Shown here in pieces: positions 45,853 to 56,740 of a DNA stretch of 64,000 nt (position 1 is its first letter; every line of letters begins with the position of its first letter). The notes under the pieces were generated by a model that saw nothing but the letters and a program-made list of their open reading frames with translations, searched no databases and was not told the origin of the DNA. This stretch comes from Rhizobium sp. GTDB lineage: Bacteria > Pseudomonadota > Alphaproteobacteria > Rhizobiales > Rhizobiaceae. The stretch is from contig JAQGJP010000007.1 in NCBI GenBank assembly GCA_028290545.1, positions 1-64,000 of the forward strand, in the 5' to 3' direction. The position numbers and the translations under genes were made by a program.

Positions 45853-47688
45853 TTACTTCTGCTTGGCCCACCAGATCGTCGGAAAGCCGACGGAATAGGT
45901 CGGCAGGTTGGCCGGCCGGTCGAACTTGTCCCACCATGCGGTCGGCGCCTGACGGCTCGCATAGCTCGGCACCACATAGTGATGGTGCAGCAGGACACGG
46001 TCCAGCGCATGAACCGCGGCCACCTGATCCTCGCGCACCGGGGAGAAGATCACCTTCTGGATCAGCTTGTCGATGGCCGGATCGGAGATGCCGACATAGT
46101 TGCGCGTGCCGGGCGTGGCCGCCGACTTCGAGCCCCAGTATTCCGCCTGCTCGTTGCCCGGGTTGAGACTTTCGCCCCATGCATTGTACATGACATCGAA
46201 ATCACGATTGCGCCAACGCTCGGTGAACTGCGAATCGTCGACGGAGCGCACCGTGGCGGTCACGCCGATCAGCTTCAGATTGGTAGAAAATGACAACGCC
46301 ACCGGTTCGATGATCGGTGAATTGAGCATGATCTCGAAGGCAAAGGCTTCGCCTGACTTGGTGTTGACCATCTTGTTGCCGCGGATTTCATAACCGGCCT
46401 GCTTGAACAGACCGACAGCCTTGCGGAGATTGTCACGCAGCTTGTTCTGATCGCCGGCGACAGGATTCTTGTATTCCTCGGTGAACACCGAGGGCGGCAC
46501 TTCATCCTTCATGCTGTTGAGGATTTCCAGCTCCTTGCCCTGCGGCAGGCCTTTTGATGCCAGCTCCGTACCGTGGAAATAGGAACCGATCCGCTCATAC
46601 CGACCGAAGAAGATCGTGCGCTTCAGCGTTTCGAAATCGAAAGCATAGTTCAGCGCCTGGCGGACACGCTCATCTCTGAATTTCTCGCGCCTGATATTGG
46701 GGATGAAACCGACCATGACGCCGGTCGCCCGGTATTCATTTGGGAATTCCTCCCGCTTGATCTTGCCCTCTTTCACCGCGGGGAAATCATACTGCGTCGC
46801 CCAGCGCTTGGCTTGATTCTCCTGCCAATAGTCTACGCTGCCACCACGGAACGCTTGGAACTCGACATTGCGATCGGAGAAATAGGTGTAATCGATCGTC
46901 TGGAAATTGTTCTGGCCGACATTGACCGGCAGATCCTTGCCCCAATAGTCGTCACGCAATTCGTAACGAATGGTCGAGCCCGGACGAATCGAGGCCACCT
47001 TGTAGGGACCGGAGCCCATCACCGGCTCCAGCGTGGTCGCAGTAATATCGCGTTTCCTGCCACTGGCGGTCGTGCCCTCGAACCAATGTTTTGGAACGAT
47101 CTGCAATTGCCCGACGACATTGGGCAGTTCACGATTGTCCTTCTGGTCGAAGGTGAATTTCACCTCCGCATCGCCCACCTTTTCCGCCTTGGTGACATGC
47201 TGGTAGTAGAACGCCTTGGCCGGATCGAGTTCCTTGGATTTGTCGAAGGAGAAGATCACGTCCTCGACCGTTACCGGCTTGCCGTCGGCCCATCTCGCCT
47301 TCGGGTTCATGCGGAACGAGACGGACGAGAAGTCCGCCGGATAGGAAATGCTCTCCGCAAGCAGGCCGTAGCTCGAGAATACCTCGTCCGACGCCGGCTT
47401 CATCAGCGTCTCATAAACCAGGGCGACGCCGCCCTCGAGATTTCCCTTGTTCGGCACGGGATTGAGCGTGTCGAAGGTCCCGAGCGTCGAAAGATGCACC
47501 GCACCGCCCTTGGGGGCATCCGGGTTGACATAGTCGAAATGCTTGAAACCCGGCGGATACTTCAATTCTCCGATGGTGGAGATGCCATTTGTCCAGTTGT
47601 CGGCAAAGGCCGGTGCGGGGATGATGAGAGAGATTGCGAGCAACGCCATCGGCAGAAAGACGCGCTTTCCGATCATTTTCAATCCCAT
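45853..47688 (-). CDS. yejA: periplasmic peptide-binding protein YejA
   Basis: The product has 611 residues from ATG 47688 (GAGGAAG site), with a signal peptide (IGKRVFLPMALLAISLIIP, cleavage near AFADN). It is an SBP family 5 protein: GALVYETLMKPASDE-like and NPKARWADGKPVTVEDVIFS segments lie in the N-terminal third, and WRNRDFDVMYNAWGESLNPGN near the C-terminus. It delivers peptides to YejBE. In Sinorhizobium YejA is needed to withstand plant defensin-like peptides. It is first in the operon, with 133 bases before yejB. Confidence 0.94.
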   Translation of the reverse strand: MGLKMIGKRVFLPMALLAISLIIPAPAFADNWTNGISTIGELKYPPGFKHFDYVNPDAPKGGAVHLSTLGTFDTLNPVPNKGNLEGGVALVYETLMKPASDEVFSSYGLLAESISYPADFSSVSFRMNPKARWADGKPVTVEDVIFSFDKSKELDPAKAFYYQHVTKAEKVGDAEVKFTFDQKDNRELPNVVGQLQIVPKHWFEGTTASGRKRDITATTLEPVMGSGPYKVASIRPGSTIRYELRDDYWGKDLPVNVGQNNFQTIDYTYFSDRNVEFQAFRGGSVDYWQENQAKRWATQYDFPAVKEGKIKREEFPNEYRATGVMVGFIPNIRREKFRDERVRQALNYAFDFETLKRTIFFGRYERIGSYFHGTELASKGLPQGKELEILNSMKDEVPPSVFTEEYKNPVAGDQNKLRDNLRKAVGLFKQAGYEIRGNKMVNTKSGEAFAFEIMLNSPIIEPVALSFSTNLKLIGVTATVRSVDDSQFTERWRNRDFDVMYNAWGESLNPGNEQAEYWGSKSAATPGTRNYVGISDPAIDKLIQKVIFSPVREDQVAAVHALDRVLLHHHYVVPSYASRQAPTAWWDKFDRPANLPTYSVGFPTIWWAKQK

Positions 47689-47891
47689 CCTGTCTTCCTC
47701 TTGCTGTCTCACCGAATCCATGACCGATCTTATGTGAAAAAATCATCGTGGCAAATTTGCCATTCGCATGCGAGATTTTTCAACCGAGCCATGCTTTCCA
47801 CCAAATTCGTCGATAGTTGTGTATCATAGGCAAATCACTTTTCTGTTCCAGCGCCCGGCGGAGCGCCAGCGGACTTCGAGGGGAAACAGTA

Positions 47892-48986
47892 TTGAGCTCA
47901 TCCATTTTTCGGCTGGCCGTTGTTGCGCTTAGCCTCCTGACGACAACCGTCTCGGCTTTCGCCGATGATCCGAAACCAGCCAAGCAGCTCTTCGGCGCGG
48001 TAAAACTGCCCAGCAGGTCCGAGCCCGAATCTCTCGGCTTCTACGCCAAGGGCTGTCTTGCCGGCGGCGTCGCGATTCCTTCCGATGGCCCGACCTGGCA
48101 GGTGCTGCACCCGACACGCAATCGCCGCTGGGGCAATCCGCGCATGATCGCCCTGGTCGAAAAACTGTCACGCGACGCGCGCGCCAAAGACGGCTGGAAC
48201 GGCCTGTTGATCGGCGATATTTCCCAGCCGCGCGGCGGTCCCATGCTGAATGGCCATGCGTCCCATCAGATCGGCCTCGATGCCGACATCTGGCTGACGC
48301 CGATGCCGGACAGGAGGCTCACCTACGCCGAGCGCGACAATTTTCCGGAGAATTCCGTATTGCGGAAAGGGACTCTCTACGTGGATCCCAACAAGTGGAC
48401 CAGGGCCCACGCAGACGTGATCATGCAGGCTGCCAGCTATCCAGAGGTCGAACGGATCTTCGTGCATCCGGGCATCAAGAAGAAGCTCTGCGAGACCTGG
48501 AAGGGCGACGTTGCGACACTTTCCAAGGTGCGGCCGATGTATGGTCATCATTACCATTTCCACATCCGCATCAAGTGCCCGCCCGGCTCGGTCGGCTGCA
48601 CGCCGCAAGTTGCCCCTCCGACCGACAGCGGCTGCGGCAAGCCGCTTGCCGACTGGTTTGCCAAACTGAAGCCGCGACCCGTTCCAAAATACGTCAACAA
48701 GCCGGTGAAAAAGCCGACCAAGCCCGTGAAGCCGACCTATCTCACGCTCAGATCTCTCCCCAATGCCTGCACCGCGGTCCTGAACTCCAAGTCGGTGACG
48801 TCAATGGCGGCTGCCGAATATGGCGTGCCTGCCAATGATGATGTGGCAGCGGTCACCGAGACTGCGTTTGCCGCACCCAGCGACGCAGCGGCAACCGTCG
48901 CCTTCCGGTCGATCGAGGATTTCTCCGATCTACTGCCAAGAGGCGAGGTGCCGGTGCCCCTGGAACGTCCCGGCGAGCAGTGGTGA
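47892..48986 (+). CDS. mepA: penicillin-insensitive murein endopeptidase
   Basis: The product has 364 residues starting at TTG 47892, supported by GAGGGG eight bases upstream; the ATG-like frame to 47817 has no such site. A signal peptide runs to about SAFA|DD. The LAS-type zinc motifs are GGPMLNGHASHQIGLDADIW and MYGHHYHFHIRIKCP. It cleaves D-Ala-meso-DAP cross-links in peptidoglycan. A C-terminal tail of about 90 residues, rich in Pro and Lys (KPVKKPTKPVKP), is longer than in E. coli MepA. Confidence 0.93.
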   Translation: MSSSIFRLAVVALSLLTTTVSAFADDPKPAKQLFGAVKLPSRSEPESLGFYAKGCLAGGVAIPSDGPTWQVLHPTRNRRWGNPRMIALVEKLSRDARAKDGWNGLLIGDISQPRGGPMLNGHASHQIGLDADIWLTPMPDRRLTYAERDNFPENSVLRKGTLYVDPNKWTRAHADVIMQAASYPEVERIFVHPGIKKKLCETWKGDVATLSKVRPMYGHHYHFHIRIKCPPGSVGCTPQVAPPTDSGCGKPLADWFAKLKPRPVPKYVNKPVKKPTKPVKPTYLTLRSLPNACTAVLNSKSVTSMAAAEYGVPANDDVAAVTETAFAAPSDAAATVAFRSIEDFSDLLPRGEVPVPLERPGEQW

Positions 48987-49001
48987 TAGATCGCATTCAT
49001 T

Positions 49002-49039
49002 CCCATGCATGAGGCCGATACCATCGGTTCATGCATGGG
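49002..49039 (+). terminator. large inverted repeat after mepA
   Basis: CCCATGCATGA (49002-49012) pairs with TCATGCATGGG (49029-49039), with an inner CCGAT/ATCGG stem. It starts 15 bases after the mepA stop. No T-run follows. The repeated ATGCAT units also make it a possible protein site in front of guaB. Confidence 0.6.
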
Positions 49040-49168
49040 TGACCTGCATAATTTTCATTGAAAATTCATGGGGCCGCTGTTCCCAACCGCCGATGTTCAT
49101 GGTACCAGCCCTCGCCAACTTCCGAAAAGTTTTTTGACGCTCCGGTCCTCTGAGACCGGTAGTCCTGA

Positions 49169-50680
<1,512 letters not shown>

Positions 50681-50781
50681 TCCTGCCGCGCAAGAATCGC
50701 GTATACCATCTGCTCCGATGAACCGCACGTTGCACAAGGCGGCGTGACTGGAATTTCACGCGCGTCAACGAAGGCCGGCCC

Positions 50782-51201
50782 ATGTCACCCTCCACTGCGA
50801 TTTTCTGGCCGATCATCGCCCAGATCGTGCTCGTCTACGCACTGTACTACCGGCTTTGGGCCCGGCGGGCGCAAGCCGTCAAGGCGGGGTCGGCCACGGT
50901 CGGCCAGTTCCGCGACAACCTGAAAGAGCCTGCGGAAAGCCTGTCGGTGCGCAACAGCCTCGCCAACCAGTTCGAGCTGCCGCCGCTGTTCTTCGTCATC
51001 TGCATCGCGATCTATGTTACGGGATATGCGACACTTTATCCCGTTTTGCTCGCCTGGGCGTTTGTCGCCACACGCCTGGCTCACGCCTATATCCATGTAA
51101 GCACAAACAGAATCCGCCATCGCATGCCGCTGTTTGCCGCTGGCCTGCTGATCAATGCGCTGCTGTTGCTCTGGCTCGCCGTCAACATTGCCTTGAATTA
51201 A
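50782..51201 (+). CDS. MAPEG family membrane protein
   Basis: The product has 139 residues with four hydrophobic segments. The family pattern is a VRNSLANQFELPPLFFVICIA stretch (read in part, about 56-76) and ATRLAHAYIHVSTNRIRHR near 101-119, where the R-x-x-H-x-x-x-H arrangement binds glutathione-type cofactors in MAPEG proteins. The physiological role in bacteria is mostly unknown. It lies alone between guaB and the patatin gene. Confidence 0.85.
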   Translation: MSPSTAIFWPIIAQIVLVYALYYRLWARRAQAVKAGSATVGQFRDNLKEPAESLSVRNSLANQFELPPLFFVICIAIYVTGYATLYPVLLAWAFVATRLAHAYIHVSTNRIRHRMPLFAAGLLINALLLLWLAVNIALN

Positions 51202-51275
51202 TTTGTGCGGCGCACAAGTCGCCGCCATATTGCTCCTGAACACAAGTGCCGCCAGATGGCGACAAGGAGCATCGC

Positions 51276-52415
51276 ATGGACCTTGGCAGAGACAGCAAAT
51301 ATCTCGTTCTTCAGGGCGGCGGCGCGCTCGGGGCCTATCAGGCGGGCGCCTATGAGGCGCTGCATAAAGCCGGCATCAGACCCGAATGGGTGGCCGGCAT
51401 TTCGATCGGCGCCATTAATGCGGCCATCATCGCCGGAAGCCCGGACGAGAAGCGCGTCGACAACCTCCGCGCCTTCTGGGACATGGTGACGTCCGGCCCC
51501 AGGACCCTTGTTGCCCAGACCGGCGACGTCATGCGCAAATGGCTGAACGAATATTCGGCGGCCTACAACATGATGGCCGGCGTCGACGGGTTTTACGTGC
51601 CCCGCAGCATGATGCCCTGGCAATATCTCACCGATTCCAGCGCCCGGATCAGCTATTACGACACGGCACCGCTGATCGAGACGCTGAACAGGCTGGTCGA
51701 TTTCGACCTGATCAACCGTGGCAAGACCCGGCTCAGCCTCGGCGCGGTCGAAGTGGTGACCGGCAATTTCGCCTATTTCGACAATCATCGCAGTTCGCAG
51801 AATTCCGAGCCGGTGGTCATTACCGCCCATCATGTCGCAGCGTCCGGCGCACTTCCACCCGGCTTTCCGCCCGTGCAGATCGGCGACAAATATTACTGGG
51901 ACGGCGGCCTGGTTTCCAATACGCCGTTCCAATGGGTGCTCGACGAACGAAGAACGGATGACGACATCTGCGTCTTCCAGATCGACCTCTTCTCCGCAAA
52001 GGGCCGGATGCCGGAGGATATTTCCGATGTGCTGGCGCGCGAAAAGGAAATCCGCTTCTCGAGCCGCACACGCTTCAATACCGATGAAGCAAAGAAGAAA
52101 GAAAAGTACAAGAAGGCGCTCGCCCGCGTGCTCAGTCCCGTGCCCGAGGAATTCCGCAAAGATCGGGATTTCCGCTTCCTCAACCGTCCGGAGGATTTGG
52201 GCGCCGTCACCGCCGTACATCTGATCTACCGGCGGAAGACATACGAGACGCATTCCATGGACAACGAGTTCTCGCGGCTGACGATGGAAGAACATTGGAA
52301 GGCTGGCTATGACGATGTCATGGATACGCTGAATTCACCACAATGGCTGAACCGGGTGATCCCCGACGAGGGCTTCGTCTCGATCGATCACCACAGGCAG
52401 GCTGCACAATCCTAA
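51276..52415 (+). CDS. patatin-like phospholipase with DUF3734
   Basis: The product has 379 residues from ATG 51276 (AAGGAG site). It shows the oxyanion loop [16 protein letters not shown], the nucleophile elbow [10 protein letters not shown] and the catalytic DGGLVSNTP. The C-terminal third matches DUF3734. It is followed after 22 bases by bdhA, so the two form an operon. Patatin-DUF3734 proteins next to 3-hydroxybutyrate dehydrogenase are frequent in rhizobia, and a role in lipid or polyhydroxybutyrate turnover is plausible but unproven. Confidence 0.9.
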   Translation: MDLGRDSKYLVLQGGGALGAYQAGAYEALHKAGIRPEWVAGISIGAINAAIIAGSPDEKRVDNLRAFWDMVTSGPRTLVAQTGDVMRKWLNEYSAAYNMMAGVDGFYVPRSMMPWQYLTDSSARISYYDTAPLIETLNRLVDFDLINRGKTRLSLGAVEVVTGNFAYFDNHRSSQNSEPVVITAHHVAASGALPPGFPPVQIGDKYYWDGGLVSNTPFQWVLDERRTDDDICVFQIDLFSAKGRMPEDISDVLAREKEIRFSSRTRFNTDEAKKKEKYKKALARVLSPVPEEFRKDRDFRFLNRPEDLGAVTAVHLIYRRKTYETHSMDNEFSRLTMEEHWKAGYDDVMDTLNSPQWLNRVIPDEGFVSIDHHRQAAQS

Positions 52416-52437
52416 GACAGACAGAATGGAGAATACC

Positions 52438-53220
52438 ATGAGACTCAAGGACAAGGTTTGCATCGTCACCGGGGCGGCGAGCGGCCTCGGTTACGGCATC
52501 GCCAAGCGCTATGTTGCCGAAGGCGCCAAGGTCGTCATCGCCGATCTCAAAGACGACGCGGCCTCGGCTGCAGCCGCGGAACTTACAGAAATGGGTCCCG
52601 GCGAGGCGATCGGCATCGCCATGGACGTGACCAGCGAGGACGCCGTCAACCAGGGTGTGGCGGAGGTCGCTGCCAAGTGGGGCCGCGTCGATGTCCTGGT
52701 TTCCAATGCCGGCATCCAGATCGTCCACAGAATCGAGGATTTCCCCTTCGCCGACTGGAAGAAGATGCTGGCCATTCATCTTGACGGCGCTTTCCTGACC
52801 ACCAAGGCTTGCATTCCGCTGATGCAGAAGCAGGGCGGCGGATCGATCATCTATATGGGCTCCGTGCATTCCAAGGAGGCGTCGGAGCTGAAGTCGGCCT
52901 ATGTGACGGCCAAGCACGGCCTGCTGGGCCTCGCCCGCACCGTCGCCAAGGAAGGCGGTGCCCACAGCATCCGCAGCAATGTCATCTGCCCCGGCTTCGT
53001 GCGCACGCCGCTGGTCGAAAAGCAGATTCCCGAGCAGGCGAAGACGCTGGGAATTTCCGAAGAAGATGTCGTCAAGAAGGTCATGCTGGGGCAGACGGTC
53101 GATGGCGAATTCACCACCATCGAGGATGTCGCGGAGACTGCGCTGTTCTTCGCCGCCTTCGAAAGCAACGCGCTGACCGGGCAGTCGATCACGGTCAGCC
53201 ACGGCTGGCATATCGAATGA
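52438..53220 (+). CDS. bdhA: 3-hydroxybutyrate dehydrogenase
   Basis: The product has 260 residues from ATG 52438 (GGAG, 7-base spacing). The short-chain dehydrogenase motifs are [16 protein letters not shown] (cofactor), NAG in VSNAGIQ and the catalytic Ser and Tyr-x-x-x-Lys in SAYVTAKHG. Its length and [16 protein letters not shown] pattern fit D-3-hydroxybutyrate dehydrogenases, which turn polyhydroxybutyrate monomers into acetoacetate. It is in one unit with the patatin gene. Confidence 0.88.
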   Translation: MRLKDKVCIVTGAASGLGYGIAKRYVAEGAKVVIADLKDDAASAAAAELTEMGPGEAIGIAMDVTSEDAVNQGVAEVAAKWGRVDVLVSNAGIQIVHRIEDFPFADWKKMLAIHLDGAFLTTKACIPLMQKQGGGSIIYMGSVHSKEASELKSAYVTAKHGLLGLARTVAKEGGAHSIRSNVICPGFVRTPLVEKQIPEQAKTLGISEEDVVKKVMLGQTVDGEFTTIEDVAETALFFAAFESNALTGQSITVSHGWHIE

Positions 53221-53362
53221 CAGCAAACTGCTAAACGCTCGAAACGTGGGCCGGTTCCATCACATTATTTTGATGGCGCTGGTCCGGTTTTTCTTACACT
53301 CGTCATGGTCTGGCCTGCAACCCGGAGCCATGATATCCCTGAAAAATCAAAGGGAGCCCGTT

Positions 53363-54235
53363 ATGGACCAGCCGAAAATCACGCAGGCGATGATCAAGGC
53401 CTATGATGACTATACGCATCTGACGCTCGACCGCCGCGATTTCATGAAGAAGCTGCAGATGCTGGCCGGCTCCGCCGGCGCGGCGGCGGCGATCGCCCCA
53501 TTGCTTGCCGCCAGCAGCGCCAGGGCTGACATCGTCCCCCCTGACGATAACCGGCTGGAAGCGGAAGACGTCACCTATGCCGGCGCGCCGGGCGAGATCA
53601 GGGCCTATATGGCAGCCCCCAAGGGCGTGGGAAAACTTCCCGCCGTGATCGTCATCCACGAGAATCGCGGCCTCAACAATCACATCAGGGATGTAACGCG
53701 GCGGCTGGCGCTGGAAGGATTTCTCGCCATGGCACCCGACCTGCTTTCGCCCGCCGGCGGAACGCCCAGCGATGAAGACAAGGCGCGGGAGATGATCTCG
53801 GCGCTCAACGCCGACATCAACCGTACCAATCTTATGGCGGCGGTCGAGTTCCTGAAGACATTCCCGAAATCGAGCGGGAAAGTCGGCGCGGTCGGCTTCT
53901 GCTGGGGCGGCGGCTGGGTAAATCAGTTGGCCGTCGCAGCCCCCGATCTCCTGGCGGGTGTGGCCTATTACGGCATGCAGCCGCCAGCCGACGACGTGCC
54001 GAAAATCAAGGCGTCGCTGATGCTGCACTATGCCGGCCTGGACGACCGCATCAACGCCGGCATCGATGCCTACAAGAAGGCGCTGGAAGCCAGCAGCAAG
54101 GATTTCCAGATCTTCGTCTACGACAAGGTCAACCACGCCTTCAACAATGATACGTCCTCCGCCCGTTACAACAAGCAAGCCGCCGATCTGGCATGGGGCA
54201 GGACGGTAGGGTTCCTCAAGGAAAAGCTGGGTTAG
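53363..54235 (+). CDS. exported dienelactone hydrolase family protein
   Basis: The product has 290 residues from ATG 53363 (AGGGAG site). A twin-arginine-type signal reads RRDFMKKLQMLAGSAGAAAA, with an ARA cleavage region near 55. The hydrolase domain has VIHENRGLNNHIRD, the nucleophile in GAVGFCWGGGW (Cys, typical of this family), the acid in AGLDDRI and the histidine in KVNHAFNND. It is a secreted or periplasmic hydrolase of unknown substrate; the family is often labelled carboxymethylenebutenolidase. Confidence 0.9.
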   Translation: MDQPKITQAMIKAYDDYTHLTLDRRDFMKKLQMLAGSAGAAAAIAPLLAASSARADIVPPDDNRLEAEDVTYAGAPGEIRAYMAAPKGVGKLPAVIVIHENRGLNNHIRDVTRRLALEGFLAMAPDLLSPAGGTPSDEDKAREMISALNADINRTNLMAAVEFLKTFPKSSGKVGAVGFCWGGGWVNQLAVAAPDLLAGVAYYGMQPPADDVPKIKASLMLHYAGLDDRINAGIDAYKKALEASSKDFQIFVYDKVNHAFNNDTSSARYNKQAADLAWGRTVGFLKEKLG

Positions 54236-54282
54236 CTTGCCGGGGTCGAGGATACCCCTCACCGGCGATTTGAGCGGATTGG

Positions 54283-54318
54283 ATGCTGCGCCCGATAACG
54301 GTTCAACGGGCGCAGCAT
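54283..54318 (+). terminator. perfect 12-pair hairpin after the dienelactone hydrolase gene
   Basis: ATGCTGCGCCCG (54283-54294) pairs fully with CGGGCGCAGCAT (54307-54318) across a 12-base loop, 48 bases after the stop. It lacks a T-run. Confidence 0.65.
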
Positions 54319-54482
54319 TCGGCGCAACAGCTGAACGATAGAAATTGCAGAGGAAGGGTTGTGATGGCCAGCCAGTCACTTTCGCAACCGTTCACGCCGA
54401 TTTGCTCTCATGCAAAGAACTGTATAAATATTTCCGGATAGAATTCGGGACGAATCGATCCCGCCGGGTTATGAACAGATAG

Positions 54483-54635
54483 ATGCCCACGCTTTTCAGG
54501 TTTCTCTATTGGTGCGCACTGCTTGCGGGCGTCGTTTATGCGGTACTTTTTGCCCTCGCCTATCTGGTCGAGCCGCGCGAACGGCCGGCGTTCATCGAAG
54601 TCCCATCCGAGCGCACCAATCCGCCGGCCACCTGA
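54483..54635 (+). CDS. 50-residue single-pass membrane protein upstream of xerD
   Basis: The frame from ATG 54483 encodes MPTLFRFLYWCALLAGVVYA, then a hydrophobic stretch to LAYLVEPRERP and a short polar tail ending NPPAT. Its stop (TGA 54633) is directly followed by GGAGATCG and the xerD ATG, so the two are coupled. One membrane helix (about 8-29) is followed by a charged cytoplasmic or periplasmic tail. No family is recognised; similar tiny proteins precede xerD in related genomes as far as I recall. Confidence 0.6.
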   Translation: MPTLFRFLYWCALLAGVVYAVLFALAYLVEPRERPAFIEVPSERTNPPAT

Positions 54636-54644
54636 GGAGATCGA

Positions 54645-55586
54645 ATGACTGATCTGTCGGCCGCACATGCCGAAGCCTTCCTGGAAATGATGAGTGCCGA
54701 GCGGGGCGCCGCGCAAAACACGCTGGTCTCCTATGCGAAAGACCTGGAAGAACTGCGCTCCTTCCTGATCAGCCGCAAGGTTGCGATGACCTCGGCGGCA
54801 TCGGCGGACCTGCAGGCCTTTCTCGCCCACATGGCGCGCGAGGGCTACAAGGCCTCTTCGCAGGCACGGCGATTGTCGGCCATCCGGCAGTTCTACAAAT
54901 TTCTCTATGCGGAAAATATCCGCGAGGACGATCCGTCCGGCATTCTCGATGCCCCGAAGAAATCGCGCCCCCTGCCCAAGACTCTTTCCGAAAAAGAAAC
55001 CGACCGATTGATCGGGCTGGCGGCGGAAGAGGCCGAAGCCGAGGGCCCCAACAAGCTCGACAGGCTGCGGATGCTGGCGCTGCTGGAGCTCTGCTATGCA
55101 ACGGGGATGCGCGTTTCCGAACTGGTCTCGCTGCCCGCCCGCGTGCTGGGCGAGGAAGGCCGGTTCCTGATCATCAAAGGCAAGGGCGCCAAGGAGCGGC
55201 TGGTGCCGCTGACGAAGGCGGCAGTCATGGCCATCGCCGCCTATGGCGAGGAACTGCGCGCCGTGCATGGCGACAAGGAATTCGCGTTTCTCTTCCCCAG
55301 CAACAGTGCGACCGGCTATCTGCCGCGCCAGGTTTTCGCCCGCGATCTCAAAAGCCTGGGCACGCGCGCCGGCATTCGCGCCGCGGCCCTTTCCCCGCAT
55401 GTGATCCGCCATGCCTTCGCCAGCCACCTGCTGGCCAACGGCGCGGATCTGCGCGTCGTGCAGGAACTCCTGGGACATTCCGACATTTCCACGACACAAA
55501 TCTATACGCATGTGCTGGATGAAAAACTACGTGAACTGGTCGAAACGCATCACCCCCTTGCAAAAAGCTCAAAAAACAGGGCATAG
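54645..55586 (+). CDS. xerD: tyrosine recombinase XerD
   Basis: The product has 313 residues. The full catalytic set is visible: Arg156 in ATGMRVSEL, Lys180 in [15 protein letters not shown], His252 and Arg255 in [13 protein letters not shown], His278 in LLGHSD and the nucleophile Tyr287 in TTQIYTHV. The N-terminal SAM-like domain spans 1-105. With XerC it resolves chromosome dimers at dif. The context (accA downstream, no integrase partners) supports the chromosomal recombinase and not a mobile element. Confidence 0.94.
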   Translation: MTDLSAAHAEAFLEMMSAERGAAQNTLVSYAKDLEELRSFLISRKVAMTSAASADLQAFLAHMAREGYKASSQARRLSAIRQFYKFLYAENIREDDPSGILDAPKKSRPLPKTLSEKETDRLIGLAAEEAEAEGPNKLDRLRMLALLELCYATGMRVSELVSLPARVLGEEGRFLIIKGKGAKERLVPLTKAAVMAIAAYGEELRAVHGDKEFAFLFPSNSATGYLPRQVFARDLKSLGTRAGIRAAALSPHVIRHAFASHLLANGADLRVVQELLGHSDISTTQIYTHVLDEKLRELVETHHPLAKSSKNRA

Positions 55587-55618
55587 GAGCGCCAAGCGAC
55601 CAGCCGGAACGGATGATC

Positions 55619-56566
55619 ATGTATAATTACCTCGATTTCGAAAAACCGATATCCGATCTTGAAGGCAAGATTCTCGAACTGAAGACTCTCGCCGCCGAGA
55701 ACGAAAGCATCGATACCTCGGAAGAGATTTCCCGCCTCGAAGCGCGCGCCCGCGACGCCATGATCGATATCTATTCAAAACTCACGCCCTGGCAGAAGAC
55801 GCAGGTGGCGCGCCACGTCGCACGCCCGCACTTCATCGATTATCAGCAGGGCCTGTTCACCGAGTTCACGCCGCTGGCCGGCGACCGCAAGTTCGCCAAT
55901 GACGATGCCATCCAGGCGGGCTTTGCCCGCTTCCGAGGCCAGCCCGTCGCCCTGATCGGCCAGGAAAAGGGCAGCGATACCAAGAGCCGCATCCGCCACA
56001 ATTTCGGCTCGGCGCGCCCCGAAGGCTATCGCAAGGCGATCCGCATCATGGAACTTGCCGACCGGTTCAACATGCCGGTGGTCACGCTCGTCGATACGGC
56101 AGGCGCCTATCCCGGCATCGGCGCTGAAGAGCGCGGCCAGGCCGAAGCCATCGCGCGCTCGACGGAAATGTGCCTCAACCTCAAGGTTCCCGTGGTCTCG
56201 GTGATCATCGGCGAAGGCGGCTCGGGCGGCGCGATTGCGATTGCCACCGGCAACCGCGTCTACATGCTGGAACACGCGATCTATTCTGTGATTTCGCCCG
56301 AAGGCGCGGCCTCGATACTCTGGCGTGATTCGACCCGCGCCAAGGAAGCCGCCCAGAACATGAAGATCACCGCCGAGGATCTGAAGCAGCTCGGCGTCAT
56401 CGACGCCATCATACCCGAACCCGTCGGCGGTGCCCATCGCGAGCCGGAAAAGGTCATCAATGCCACCGGCGATGTGATTGCCGGCGCGCTTGCCGATCTG
56501 GCACAGCGCAACGACCTGCGCGGCGAACGGCGGCAGAAATTCCTCGAAATGGGCCGCCAGCTGTAG
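55619..56566 (+). CDS. accA: acetyl-CoA carboxylase carboxyltransferase subunit alpha
   Basis: The product has 315 residues from ATG 55619 ([18 protein letters not shown]), the usual family start; ATG 55613 adds two residues. Crotonase-fold marks are [20 protein letters not shown] and [13 protein letters not shown]. It transfers carboxyl from biotin to acetyl-CoA with AccD (not in the window). It is part of primary fatty-acid synthesis, in contrast to the accB/accC pair of the pxp operon. Confidence 0.96.
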   Translation: MYNYLDFEKPISDLEGKILELKTLAAENESIDTSEEISRLEARARDAMIDIYSKLTPWQKTQVARHVARPHFIDYQQGLFTEFTPLAGDRKFANDDAIQAGFARFRGQPVALIGQEKGSDTKSRIRHNFGSARPEGYRKAIRIMELADRFNMPVVTLVDTAGAYPGIGAEERGQAEAIARSTEMCLNLKVPVVSVIIGEGGSGGAIAIATGNRVYMLEHAIYSVISPEGAASILWRDSTRAKEAAQNMKITAEDLKQLGVIDAIIPEPVGGAHREPEKVINATGDVIAGALADLAQRNDLRGERRQKFLEMGRQL

Positions 56567-56740
56567 ATCGCCGCGCTTTCCGCCCAAACTCGGCCATAAT
56601 CAACGGATTTGTGTCTGGACCAGTGGGATCAGCCTCGTATATTTACGAGAGAATTGATAACGTTAATCGGATGTGAATATTCCGGTAACTGTTTCTATCT
56701 TATAAGCCTGAAGTATGATTCTTCCTCGTGAAGACTGACT

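Noticed and set aside
54645..55586. Tyrosine recombinase as the integrase of a mobile element
   Set aside because: Length, full XerD pattern and housekeeping neighbours argue for the chromosomal dimer-resolution enzyme; no attachment repeats or cargo were seen.
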